From contig JBBDYH010000059.1 in the NCBI GenBank assembly GCA_040901795.1, positions 1 to 32,033 on the forward strand: a stretch of DNA of 32,033 nucleotides. Reading direction: 5' to 3'. Within the stretch, counting starts at the first letter, position 1, and every line of letters starts with the position of its first letter. Under the pieces are notes generated by a model that saw nothing but the letters and a program-made list of their open reading frames with translations, did no database searches and had not been told where the DNA came from. Origin of the DNA: JBBDYH01 sp040901795 (GTDB lineage: Bacteria > Planctomycetota > Planctomycetia > Pirellulales > JALHPA01). The translations under genes were made by a program, and so were the position numbers. This document shows, in pieces, positions 1 to 8,394 of the stretch.

Positions 1-23
1 AACCATGCCCACCAAAGCCGCGC

Positions 24-381
24 GTCGCCCCCTGTGCGGGGGCGTGGATTGAAACAGACGCTCTACGGCTACGTGCCAACCGACGCGCGTCGCCCCCTGT
101 GCGGGGGCGTGGATTGAAACCAGGTGGCGCGCCGAGTCCTGATGATCGTCCGTCGTCGCCCCCTGTGCGGGGGCGTGGATTGAAACCGCCGGTGACCAGG
201 TGAGCGCAGCCAGCCGCCGGTGTCGCCCCCAGTGCGGGGGCGTGGATTGAAACATGAAAGAAGAAATGACCGTCGAACTGTTGCGCCGTCGGCCCCAGTG
301 CGGGGGGTGGATTGAGAGCGCGCGGAACCGACCCCGGCCTTCCGGCCGGGGCTGTCGCCCCCAGTGGGGATGGATTCAAAC
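24..381 (+). CRISPR. Type I-C-like CRISPR array, leader-distal end
   Basis: Six direct repeats are visible, at 24-55, 89-120, 155-186, 222-253, 288-319 and 354-381. The first four are 32 nt, begin GTCGCCCCC, contain a short G/C hairpin and end GTGGATTGAAAC, the typical form of type I-C repeats. Spacers are 33, 34, 35, 34 and 34 nt. The repeats decay left to right: repeat 4 has a T-to-A change in the loop, repeat 5 has a lost base and a GAGAGC end, and repeat 6 is only 28 nt. Decay of the last repeats marks the trailer end, so the leader, newest spacers and probably the cas genes lie to the left. Bases 1-23 are probably the tail of another spacer. The subtype call rests on the repeat only, because no cas gene is in the window. 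Confidence 0.97.
320..353 (+). repeat. Last CRISPR spacer containing a genomic palindrome
   Basis: The final 34-nt spacer carries, at 332-351, the palindrome CCCCGGCC-TTCC-GGCCGGGG. The same element occurs at 13253-13272 (opposite orientation) and 23582-23601. The match to the site ending at 13273 covers the last 23 nt of the spacer, while the first 11 nt do not match. The element is therefore either an invading interspersed repeat or a spacer acquired from the host chromosome. Confidence 0.8.
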
Positions 382-401
382 GTTGTCAGGCAGAGCCTGA
401 C

Positions 402-1172
402 CTACTGGCTACTGGCCCGTGCCTGCTCGCGCAGCTCCCGCAGGCGGACTTCGCCTAACGGCCCGCCGTCTGAGCGGAGGCTTTCGGCAAATTCTTTGGC
501 GAAGTCTCGTTGGTAATGCCAATTGACAACCGCCGTGATCGAAATCGTGATGATGCCACCCAACGTCGCCAAAGCCATATCCTTTTGAGCGTCCCAGACG
601 TCCCCCTGCGAGCCCAGGTAGCTGTGCCCCACATCGCCGCCAATCCCCACCGCGATCGCGTATTCGATCAGCTCGTAAACCATGCTGAACGACATCACCA
701 CGTCGAGCGGCAAATAATACGCCCACAGACCACGCACGCGGGCGACGCGGACAAACAACTCGCGGATGGGATAAGCCATCAGCAATCCAAACGAAAAGTG
801 AACCAGCCGGTCGTAGTGGTTTCGCTCGGCGCTGAAGAGGCGCTTCTCCAGATCCTCCAATCCAAACCACGAGCCGGCGGTGGCCGTCCATTCTTTGTAC
901 GGCACTTCCGAATACGTGTAATGCGCACCCACCACGTGCAGGCACATAAAGAGGAACATCGTCGTGTAGCTGATGTTCGAGAGCGGAAACCGCCGGTAGC
1001 TCCAGATCAGCACGCCCAAAAACAGCACCGTCAGCACGTGCTCGAGAATAAAGTCGTCCGGATGCCAGGGGTTGATCGCCCACAGCCCAAACCAGACGAC
1101 GAACGCGGCCAACAGCCACTTGGCATACGCAGGCGACAAGAATGCGCGCGGAACAGAATCGATGGTTGGCAT
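402..1172 (-). CDS. DUF2238 (YjdF-like) integral membrane protein
   Basis: This 256-aa polytopic membrane protein has hydrophobic segments near residues 17-33, 43-58, 68-84, 122-140, 153-170 and 200-217. The conserved family signature is visible: HYDRLVHFSFG near residue 118, a YELIEYAIA segment, and GSQGDVWDAQKDM near 187-199. These acidic and His residues inside membrane-proximal motifs are typical of DUF2238/YjdF proteins, whose biochemical role is unknown. It is the last gene of the minus-strand copper/silver cluster, 139 bp downstream of cusA, so it may be transcribed with it. Its stop lies 21 bp from the end of the CRISPR array. Family assignment is from motif recognition; a link to metals is inferred from position only. 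Confidence 0.85.
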   Translation of the reverse strand: MPTIDSVPRAFLSPAYAKWLLAAFVVWFGLWAINPWHPDDFILEHVLTVLFLGVLIWSYRRFPLSNISYTTMFLFMCLHVVGAHYTYSEVPYKEWTATAGSWFGLEDLEKRLFSAERNHYDRLVHFSFGLLMAYPIRELFVRVARVRGLWAYYLPLDVVMSFSMVYELIEYAIAVGIGGDVGHSYLGSQGDVWDAQKDMALATLGGIITISITAVVNWHYQRDFAKEFAESLRSDGGPLGEVRLRELREQARASSQ

Positions 1173-1311
1173 AAGGGCCCCGAATGGAAGAGGAGATGAG
1201 CGGAGCGGCCGCCTCGATTCTGTCCGGGAGCAGTATAGCAGGGGAAAGGACGAACGATGAATCGCCAGGTCCTTAATGACTGGATTTTGCAGGCAATGAG
1301 AGACAAGTAGC

Positions 1312-4300
1312 CTACTCGGCAGAGAACTTGTCGGGCCGTGGCGATGAGCCCAAGCGCCGCCGGAAGCTCCACTCCTGAACCATGCAATATAGACAAGGCG
1401 CGATAAACAACGTAATGAGCTGAACCGCCATCCCGCCGACGCTGGGAATGGCCATCGGCTGCATCACGTCGGAGCCTCGCCCATGTGTCATGAAAACCGG
1501 CATCAAGCCAAACACAGTTGTGGCCGTGGACATCAACAGCGGCCGCACGCGCTTCATTCCCGCCTCGACGACCAGCTCGCGGATCTCGGCAACGCTTGTG
1601 GGCTTGCGCCCTTTGAACTGCCGCTCCAGAAAGTCGAGCATCACCACGCTGCTGTCATCGACCACACCGAAAAGCGCAATAAAGCCCACCCACACGGCGA
1701 CACTCAGGTTCACGCCCCAGAGATAAAGTAGGAGAAAACCACCCGACGCCGAGACGATGATCCCGAAGAACACGACGAACGCCAGCCACCAGCGCCCCAG
1801 CCCCAGATAGATCATCACGAACATTGACAACAGCACCAGCGGCACCAGCCAGGAGAGGCGCTCGGTGGCGCGCCGCTGGTTCTCGAACTGCCCGGACCAC
1901 TGCCAGTAATAGCCGGCCGGGACGATCAGCGTCGCTTCCTCATGCCGGCCCGCCGCAATGAGCTCGTCGCTCTTTCGTTTCTCTTCTTGCAGCAAGCGCT
2001 CCGCGTCTTCAACGACGCTGATCTCGTCGCGGTCGCGCGTATTGAGCGTTACGTAGCCGACCAACAGGCCGTTCTCGCTCTTCAGCTCCTGCGGACCAAT
2101 GCTGAAGCGGATCTCGGCGAGCTGGCTGATCGGAATATGATTTCCGTCGGAAGTGGGGACCAGGATCTTCTTCAAGTCTTCGAAGTTGTCCCGCAGCTCG
2201 CGCAGGTATCGCACGCGGATCGGATAGCGCTCTCTTCCTTCCACCGACGTCGTCAGATTCTCGCCGCCGATGCCGATCTCGATCACGTCCTGCACGTCGC
2301 GGATATTCACGCCGTAGCGGGCAATCGCCTCGCGATCGATTTCGTACTCGAGGTACGGCTTGCCGACGAGACGGTCGGCCACGACATCGGTCGCGCCGGG
2401 CACAGTGCGCAGAATTCGTTCCATCTGCAGGCCCACGCGCTCGATCTCGCCGGGGTCGTCGCCAAAGATCTTGACGCCCATCATGGCGCGAAATCCGCTC
2501 TGCAGCATGACCAGCCGCGTCTGGATCGGCTGCAGCCACGTGGGCAGCACGCCGGGGATGGCGGTCTTGGTCTGCAGCTCGGCCAGTATCTCGTCTTTGG
2601 TCATGCGGCGCGTGCGTCCGTTTTCATCGGTGACTTCGCGCCATTCCGCTTCCGGTCGCAGCAGGATGATGGTCTCGATCATGCCGATGGGCGCTGGATC
2701 AAGCGCCGACTCGGCGCGGCCGATCTTGCCCACCACGCTGGCCACCTCGGGGACTTCGCGGATCGCCGCATTCTGCTGGGAAATGATCGCTTGAGCCTGA
2801 GTCAGCGAAGCGGCGGGCAACAGCGACGGCATGTAGAGGAACGATCCCTCGTCGAGCGGCGGCATGAACTCGCGGCCGAGCCCCGGAAACGCCTCGGTCA
2901 TGCGCTGCCATGCCGCGCTGTCTTCCGCGTCGATGCCGACGGCGGAAGCACCCTCCGCAATCGGCGACGCGAGCCGGCCAAAACCCAGCCAGATCGTCAG
3001 CCCCAATAAGCTGATTGCCACGGGAATCAACAGGAACGTAAACTTGTGAGCCAGCACCCACCGCAACGACGGTTCGTAGACGGCGAAGATGGCGCGCGAG
3101 ACAACATTCTTCTCCAACGGCAACAGCCGCTCGCGTCCCATCCGGTAGACCGCCGCCGCGACCATGATTCCCACGGCGATCGACATCGGCCAGCCCGACA
3201 AGTGATCGCCGACGAGGTAACTCCGCATGAGTACAAAGTGCATCCCAATCGCGGCGGCCGCGCCGATCGGCACAGCCAGGATGAGCGATCGAACTCGCGA
3301 CCAGCGTGTCGGTTTGAGCAGGTAGTAGCTGAGCACGGGCACCAGCGTGAGCGCGAGAATCACCGAGGCCGCAATGGCGAAGGTCTTGGTGTATGCCAGC
3401 GGCTTGAACAGCTTGCCCTCCTGGTCCGTCAGGGCGAAGACGGGGATGAACGAGATGATCGTGTTGGTGACCGCCGTTAGAATCGCGCTGCCGACCTCCG
3501 TGGCTCCCTCCTCGACGACTTGTTCGTGCGGACGATCGGGTTCGGCCGCCAGCCGCCGGTAGATGTTCTCGGTCATGATGATGCCCATGTCGGCGACGTC
3601 GCCAATGGCGATCGCCAGGCCGGCCAGCGACATGATGTTGCTGTCGACGCCCATCAGATACATCACGATGAAGCTCATCGCGACCGAGAGCGGCAGCGTG
3701 GAGAGAATCGCCAGCGAGCTGCGCAAGTGCAAGAGAAAGATGATAATGACGATTCCGGCCACGATCGCTTCTTCGGTCAACGCCTCCTGCAGCGTATCCA
3801 TCGTCTCGTAAACGATCTCGGTTCGATCGTAATACGGCACGATTCGCACCGGCGCCTCTTTGCCCGCCGCCGTCGTGACGCGCAGGCCCGGCTCGATCTC
3901 GACAATCTTCTGCTTCAGCCGCTCTAGCACACGCAGCGGGTTTTCGCCGTAGCGCATCAGCACGATTCCACCCACGGCTTCGCGCCCCGCCTTGTCCAGG
4001 GCGCCGCGACGGAATTCCGGTCCGAGCTGCACCGTGGCCACATTCTTGATGAAGATCGGCGTCCCGCGCTCCTGGCGAATGACGATGTTCTCGACGTCTT
4101 TGACGTTCTTGACAAAACCCAGCCCGCGAATGAAGAACTCCAGGCCGTTGTTCTCAATGACCTTGGCGCCCACATCGATATTGCTCTTGCGGACTGCTTC
4201 GTGCACCTCCGTAAGCGAGACACGATGTGCACGGAGCTTGTCGGGGTGAACGTCGATCTGGTATTGCTTGACGAAGCCTCCAATGCTCGCGACTTCCGAT

Positions 4301-4815
4301 ACCCCCTCGACCGATTGAAGCTGATAGCGGACGTACCAGTCTTGCAGCGATCTCAGTTGAGCAAGGTCGGCTCCCTCGGCCTCCAGCGTGTACCAATACA
4401 CCTGCCCCAGCGCCGTCGCATCGGGACCAAGCACCGGCACCACCCCGCTGGGAAGCCGTGAGGTCGCTACGTTCATTCGCTCCAACACGCGCGATCTGGC
4501 CCAATAGTAGTCCACCTCGTCCCGAAAGATCATGAAGACCATCGAGAAGCCAAAGCCGGACATCGAGCGGATCGACTTCACGCCCGGCGTACCCTGCAGG
4601 CTGACGGTCAGCGGGTACGTAACCTGGTCTTCGATGTCTTGCGGCGATCGGCCCGGCCAGTCGGCGAAAACGATGACTTGCTTCTCGCCGATGTCGGGGA
4701 TGGCGTCTACCGGAGTGTTCAGCAACGAGTAATAGCCGACTGCCAGAAGCGCTACCGCCGCGATGATGACGAGAAAGCGATGATTCAGGCACCAGCGTAT
4801 GAGTCCATTGACCAT
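1312..4815 (-). CDS. cusA: CusA/CzcA-type heavy-metal RND efflux pump
   Basis: This 1167-aa inner-membrane RND transporter is the proton-driven pump of a tripartite Cu(I)/Ag(I) efflux complex. The N-terminus LIRWCLNHRFLVI and the DIPDIGEKQVIV region are typical of the heavy-metal-efflux subfamily. The TM4 acidic signature appears as AIAIGDVADMGIIMTENI. Three Met residues correspond in context to the CusA metal-binding triad: M662 (LYMPSLLP), M712 (PIGMIETI) and M770 (RLVMLQSG). This supports Cu(I)/Ag(I) rather than Zn/Co/Cd. The family is usually 1030-1060 aa; the extra length is an insertion in the first half of the membrane domain (around residues 500-560) and near residues 625-650. It lies 20 bp downstream of cusB, consistent with co-transcription. 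No outer-membrane channel gene is present in the window. Confidence 0.96.
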   Translation of the reverse strand: MVNGLIRWCLNHRFLVIIAAVALLAVGYYSLLNTPVDAIPDIGEKQVIVFADWPGRSPQDIEDQVTYPLTVSLQGTPGVKSIRSMSGFGFSMVFMIFRDEVDYYWARSRVLERMNVATSRLPSGVVPVLGPDATALGQVYWYTLEAEGADLAQLRSLQDWYVRYQLQSVEGVSEVASIGGFVKQYQIDVHPDKLRAHRVSLTEVHEAVRKSNIDVGAKVIENNGLEFFIRGLGFVKNVKDVENIVIRQERGTPIFIKNVATVQLGPEFRRGALDKAGREAVGGIVLMRYGENPLRVLERLKQKIVEIEPGLRVTTAAGKEAPVRIVPYYDRTEIVYETMDTLQEALTEEAIVAGIVIIIFLLHLRSSLAILSTLPLSVAMSFIVMYLMGVDSNIMSLAGLAIAIGDVADMGIIMTENIYRRLAAEPDRPHEQVVEEGATEVGSAILTAVTNTIISFIPVFALTDQEGKLFKPLAYTKTFAIAASVILALTLVPVLSYYLLKPTRWSRVRSLILAVPIGAAAAIGMHFVLMRSYLVGDHLSGWPMSIAVGIMVAAAVYRMGRERLLPLEKNVVSRAIFAVYEPSLRWVLAHKFTFLLIPVAISLLGLTIWLGFGRLASPIAEGASAVGIDAEDSAAWQRMTEAFPGLGREFMPPLDEGSFLYMPSLLPAASLTQAQAIISQQNAAIREVPEVASVVGKIGRAESALDPAPIGMIETIILLRPEAEWREVTDENGRTRRMTKDEILAELQTKTAIPGVLPTWLQPIQTRLVMLQSGFRAMMGVKIFGDDPGEIERVGLQMERILRTVPGATDVVADRLVGKPYLEYEIDREAIARYGVNIRDVQDVIEIGIGGENLTTSVEGRERYPIRVRYLRELRDNFEDLKKILVPTSDGNHIPISQLAEIRFSIGPQELKSENGLLVGYVTLNTRDRDEISVVEDAERLLQEEKRKSDELIAAGRHEEATLIVPAGYYWQWSGQFENQRRATERLSWLVPLVLLSMFVMIYLGLGRWWLAFVVFFGIIVSASGGFLLLYLWGVNLSVAVWVGFIALFGVVDDSSVVMLDFLERQFKGRKPTSVAEIRELVVEAGMKRVRPLLMSTATTVFGLMPVFMTHGRGSDVMQPMAIPSVGGMAVQLITLFIAPCLYCMVQEWSFRRRLGSSPRPDKFSAE

Positions 4816-4835
4816 CGCGCCACCGAGGTGTCCGG

Positions 4836-6434
4836 CTAGTGTTTGTGTTCGACGGTGGGCGGTGCTGGTTCGCCGGGCGAGCCGCCATGACCGGAGTGCA
4901 GACTGGCCGCCGACCGACCCTCGGCGTAGAGCAAACTCGGCATGCCCTCGATTTGTCGCTGGCTATCGAGCAGAAAGCCGCCTTGAACGACCACGTCGTC
5001 GCCTTCCTGCAAGCCCGCGAGCACCGGGAAATATTCAATGCTTTGCGAATCGGGCGCCGTCGCGCGCGGACCTAGAGTCACTTCGACGAGCTCGTAGGCG
5101 CCGTCTTTGTTCTTACGATAGACCACCTGCCGCTTTCCGGTGTCGAGAACTGCTGATGCACGCACCGAGAGCACGCCGGCATTTGAGTTATCTGCGGCGT
5201 GGTCATCATGACCGGCGTGTAAGTCATGGCCTTGGTGCGGTTGTTCCACCGGTTGGCTGGCATGGTCGGCGTGCGCGGAATCGAGCTTGGCGGCCGGCTG
5301 CTTCCGCGATCCCGACGACGCCGCGGGCAGGAGACTAGCGCCCGGCCCCGTCTGTGGCACGCGAATCAGCTCCATTCCGCAGATCGGGCAACGTCCCGCC
5401 TCATCCCTCACCACCTCGGGATGCATCGGGCAGAGATACTTTCCTTCCAGTCCCGTCGGCGCCGGCGTGCCATCCGCCTGCAATGCCACATGAATCAACG
5501 CCGACGCGTACATCGCGGGTTTCAGCCGCCCGTCGGCGTTCTTCAACGTTACGCGCACCTTAACCGTCCGTGTCTGGTCGTTCAAGAACGGGTCGATCAG
5601 CGTGACAGTCCCCTGGAAAACTTCGCTCGGATAGGCCTCGACGCGAACTTCCACGCGTTGTCCGTATCGAATCCAGCCCAAGTCCGCTTCATAGATGTCC
5701 AAGTAGAGCCAGATTGGATCGAGATTCGCGACCCGATACAAAGTATCTCCCAGATTCACGTATTGGCCAGGCCTGACATTCTTCTCGATAATGGTCCCGC
5801 CCTTCGGTGCGTAGAGCGTAAGGTAATCAGAAGTTCGCCGCGTCTGCTCAATCTCCTCGATCTGTTCGGGCAAAAGTCCCAGCAGCCGCAGGCGCTCCCG
5901 TGTGCTTTGCAAGATAGCCTTGCTGCTCGCGTCGCGCAACCGTTCGGAGTCGCGCAGCGCTTGGATCAGCGATTCCTGATCGACGTTCAGCTTGGGGCTG
6001 TAGATCTCGACCAGGTGGTCCCCCTTCTTCACCTGCGTACCGACAATATCGGCGAACACACGATCGACGCGTCCTTCGATGCGAGCGGTGATGTAGGCGA
6101 TCTGGTTTTCGCTGTAATCGAGCTTGCCGACGGTCCGCAACTCCTTGGCAAGCGCTCGATACGCGACCGGCTCGGTTCTAACGCCGATGGCGGCCAGGCG
6201 ATCCTTTTCCTTGGCCAACTGCGACACCGGGATCAGGTCCATCCCGCAGATCGGACATTGGCCTGGACCGTCGCGCCGGACTTGCGGGTGCATCGAACAG
6301 GTCCACGTGCCCTCTTCCGTTTGCTCGCCCGCGTTCCTCGGCCACCAGACGAGCGCTGCGACGCCGCCCGCCATTGCTGCAAGAACGATGAGCGGCACGA
6401 CTAGCCTTCGCGCGATGGCCACAACCGTTCGCAT
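4836..6434 (-). CDS. cusB: CusB-type RND periplasmic adaptor with two HMBD domains
   Basis: This 532-aa membrane-fusion protein links the CusA pump to an outer-membrane channel and hands over metal. An N-terminal membrane anchor (residues 9-31) is followed by a heavy-metal-binding domain (HMBD) at 44-69 with CSMHP and CPICGM. The adaptor core covers about 90-320, with beta-barrel and lipoyl-like parts and a GRVDRVFADIVGTQVKKGDH hairpin. A second HMBD follows at 333-357 (CPMHP, CPICGM), then a His-rich stretch at 388-413 and a His-rich C-terminus. Two HMBDs flanking the adaptor core, plus His-rich linkers, suggest a large metal-capture capacity. A start at 6434 is supported by an AGGGAG ribosome-binding site 9 nt upstream. 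cusA follows after 20 bp. Confidence 0.95.
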   Translation of the reverse strand: MRTVVAIARRLVVPLIVLAAMAGGVAALVWWPRNAGEQTEEGTWTCSMHPQVRRDGPGQCPICGMDLIPVSQLAKEKDRLAAIGVRTEPVAYRALAKELRTVGKLDYSENQIAYITARIEGRVDRVFADIVGTQVKKGDHLVEIYSPKLNVDQESLIQALRDSERLRDASSKAILQSTRERLRLLGLLPEQIEEIEQTRRTSDYLTLYAPKGGTIIEKNVRPGQYVNLGDTLYRVANLDPIWLYLDIYEADLGWIRYGQRVEVRVEAYPSEVFQGTVTLIDPFLNDQTRTVKVRVTLKNADGRLKPAMYASALIHVALQADGTPAPTGLEGKYLCPMHPEVVRDEAGRCPICGMELIRVPQTGPGASLLPAASSGSRKQPAAKLDSAHADHASQPVEQPHQGHDLHAGHDDHAADNSNAGVLSVRASAVLDTGKRQVVYRKNKDGAYELVEVTLGPRATAPDSQSIEYFPVLAGLQEGDDVVVQGGFLLDSQRQIEGMPSLLYAEGRSAASLHSGHGGSPGEPAPPTVEHKH

Positions 6435-6577
6435 TTCACTCGCTCCCTACGAAAAAAACAGGACTTCCACACCGAACGAGCCAAGAGTCTCCGCTATCCG
6501 CTCTTCAAACGACGCTGCAAATGTCGAATTGAGGTCGCTGTCGTTCATAGTGCTGTGCCGTATTCTGTTAGGGAGAT

Positions 6578-6697
6578 TTAGTCCCTCGCCCGGTCGCCAT
6601 TCCGCCGCCTGCGCGAACCCATCCTCATCATGCCGCCGCAGCAGATAAGCATCAAAACGACAAACGCAATTAGTAATACGGTGTTCCAATCCCCCAT
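6578..6697 (-). CDS. 39-aa single-span membrane peptide in the cus cluster
   Basis: This is a short ORF starting MGDWNTVLLIAF. A single hydrophobic segment (residues 6-20) is followed by CCGGMMRMG and a strongly basic tail (RRRRNGDRARD), consistent with an N-out, positive-inside membrane peptide. A near-ideal ribosome-binding site, GGAGGTGAAG, sits just before the ATG, which is stronger than those of most genes in this window. It is placed between the SPW/VKOR-like protein (stop at 6721) and cusB (start at 6434). The cysteine pair and methionines at the membrane face could contact Cu(I), but this is inference. It is probably overlooked by length-limited gene calling. Confidence 0.7.
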   Translation of the reverse strand: MGDWNTVLLIAFVVLMLICCGGMMRMGSRRRRNGDRARD

Positions 6698-6720
6698 ATC
6701 TTCACCTCCATTGAGCGTTG

Positions 6721-8220
6721 TTACACGACATACTTGTCCCATCCGCCATACTGCTCATGTATCTTCCCGCGCGGGAAGCTAAGCACGACTAGTGCTGCGC
6801 CGACCAGCGCGCTATTTGCTGTTGAGAACAATGTGGCTCCGGAAAGGAGCCAAGGAGCGGCGGCAATCCACAAGCCCAGCAGAATATTGACAAAGCGTCC
6901 GGCACGGACCACTTCGGCCGTGCTGATGACAGCCACGGTGAAAACTAAAGGACCAACCAGGTGATCACTGTCCGCCATCGTTTCTTCGCTGCCGAACACG
7001 GCGGGAGCAAACATCAACCACAAACCCAGCACGGCGCTCACGACAAGCGGCCAGGTCGGAGTCACACCCCAGGCCATCGGAGGAGCCATGTTCATCAAGG
7101 GCGCACCGTAGCGTGGCGTGCGCTCATCCGGCCCGCCCCCTTCCATCGTGTCGCCAACCCAGAACGTGCGCCAGAACGGTTTGCCCTGCCGCACGCTCGC
7201 CAGCATGAACTGCCCCATGGCAATCACTTCATCCACCGCAAACGGGATCATGCACAGCATCAGGAAGGCCGCCGCCAGGCAGAGCGTGCACCAGTATCCC
7301 ACGGCGACCGGCTGCAAAATGACCAGCGCGATATGCACCAGGCCCAACGGGACCACGAGGATAAAGAAGAACAAAACCATCCAGGGCATCGTGCGCCACC
7401 GAGTTTTGGCGCCCATCCAGCCCATCAGCATCTCAAACGTGTAAGCTGCCGCGCCTAAGCCTGCATCCGAGATCGGCCACATCTGCGACACTTCGGAATG
7501 AAGGACATTGTGCGTACCTGGGCCGAAGAAGGGTTCCCACGCGGCAGGAATGTAGCCCAGTTGCACGGCTGCCAGGTAGCGCGAGATGAACCACCCCACC
7601 AAGGCCAGCGCAATCATCGGCGAGCGTTGATGCCAACTCGACGGGTTGTACGACCAGCCGGGCGGGATCACTGGACCGGGTTTCATCATCGCCATATGGT
7701 GTGCCATGCCCGGCATCATCGGCACCAAGATCGAGAGAGCGATCGCCAGAGCACCGACCCACGTGTCGTTGAGATACCCTGCAGGGCTCGGAGCCCAGAA
7801 GATCAGCGGAGCGAACTGCAGCCAGACGCCAACGAAGGCGACGCCCCAGCGGCCGAAAAAATCGTACTTCGGAAAGAGAGCCAGAGCCGCAAACGCAACC
7901 AACAGTATCCCGCTCAGCAGATCGTTCCACAGCATCGCACCGCGTGCGTAACCGAAGCTGAAGGGGCTGGTCGCCAGCCATGCGCCCAAGGCCATGACAG
8001 TAAAATTGGTCCACAGCCACTTCTCCCGCATCTGGCGCGTCATCTCCAGGTGCCCGCCGCCTGACATCCTGTCCTGCGGCACACCTCCATGTTCGTGCCC
8101 ATTTCGCTCCTCAGGCACCAGCGCCATTCCACATTTGGGGCAGGTGCCCGGCGTCTCCTGTCGCACCTCGGGGTGCATGGGGCAGGTGTAGGTCGCGGGT
8201 GGGCGATTTGTCGCCTTCAT
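6721..8220 (-). CDS. HMBD-SPW-VKOR-like membrane protein
   Basis: This 499-aa polytopic protein starts MKATNRPP; an upstream extension to 8382 is rejected because it would overlap the 41-aa gene. An N-terminal HMBD lies at residues 11-36 (YTCPMHPEV, CPKCGM). Membrane segments follow with SPW-repeat-like motifs at 81-91 (WLATSPFSFGY), 401-410 (WLMFAPAVFG) and 450-460. In the middle, WCTLCLAAAFLMLCMIP (CxxC at 311-314) followed by DEVIAMGQF matches the catalytic cysteine pair of the vitamin K epoxide reductase (VKOR) thiol-oxidoreductase family. The start overlaps the preceding stop (TGATG), so it is translationally coupled to the 41-aa gene. A role in periplasmic thiol redox linked to copper handling is inferred. 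The domain calls are by motif; substrate unknown. Confidence 0.85.
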   Translation of the reverse strand: MKATNRPPATYTCPMHPEVRQETPGTCPKCGMALVPEERNGHEHGGVPQDRMSGGGHLEMTRQMREKWLWTNFTVMALGAWLATSPFSFGYARGAMLWNDLLSGILLVAFAALALFPKYDFFGRWGVAFVGVWLQFAPLIFWAPSPAGYLNDTWVGALAIALSILVPMMPGMAHHMAMMKPGPVIPPGWSYNPSSWHQRSPMIALALVGWFISRYLAAVQLGYIPAAWEPFFGPGTHNVLHSEVSQMWPISDAGLGAAAYTFEMLMGWMGAKTRWRTMPWMVLFFFILVVPLGLVHIALVILQPVAVGYWCTLCLAAAFLMLCMIPFAVDEVIAMGQFMLASVRQGKPFWRTFWVGDTMEGGGPDERTPRYGAPLMNMAPPMAWGVTPTWPLVVSAVLGLWLMFAPAVFGSEETMADSDHLVGPLVFTVAVISTAEVVRAGRFVNILLGLWIAAAPWLLSGATLFSTANSALVGAALVVLSFPRGKIHEQYGGWDKYVV

Positions 8221-8345
8221 CAACGTCCCCCCATCATCCCGCCCATCATGTTGAGATGCATGATCCACATCGCGACGAAAACCAAGAACGTTAGGGCGAC
8301 CAAAACAATCAGGACGATCAATAGTGCTTTGATTCCTTGGTTCAC
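8220..8345 (-). CDS. 41-aa Met-rich single-span membrane peptide
   Basis: This ORF starts with GTG (MNQGIKALLIV), has one long hydrophobic helix (residues 7-28) and ends with a His/Met-rich, Gly-rich tail (MHLNMMGGMMGGR). An AGGAGA ribosome-binding site lies 7-8 nt upstream. Its TGA stop overlaps the ATG of the SPW/VKOR-like gene by one base, which is strong evidence that both are translated. The Met/His C-terminal tail is chemically suited to Cu(I) or Ag(I). A function as a small metal-relay or assembly subunit is inferred, and I do not recognise a named family. Confidence 0.75.
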   Translation of the reverse strand: MNQGIKALLIVLIVLVALTFLVFVAMWIMHLNMMGGMMGGR

Positions 8346-8394
8346 AGCGTCTTCTCCTGAGGCAAACAGGATTGCCCCTCAAGTTCGAACACGG

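Noticed and set aside
320..353. Active self-targeting CRISPR spacer
   Set aside because: The match to chromosomal sites excludes the first 11 nt (seed side), and the flanking repeats are degenerate; kept only as a repeat observation.
402..1199. Long plus-strand and alternative minus-strand frames over the DUF2238 gene
   Set aside because: These are shadows of a GC-rich gene; only the 256-aa frame has family motifs and membrane segments.
6447..6689. 80-codon minus-strand ORF between cusB and the SPW/VKOR-like gene
   Set aside because: It overlaps the 39-aa ORF, which has a much better ribosome-binding site and membrane-peptide composition; the 80-codon product looks like random translation.
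8221..8382. N-terminal extension of the SPW/VKOR-like protein to 8382
   Set aside because: The extension is Arg/Asp-rich with no family similarity and overlaps the 41-aa ORF in another frame; the ATG at 8220 directly precedes the HMBD and overlaps the previous stop.
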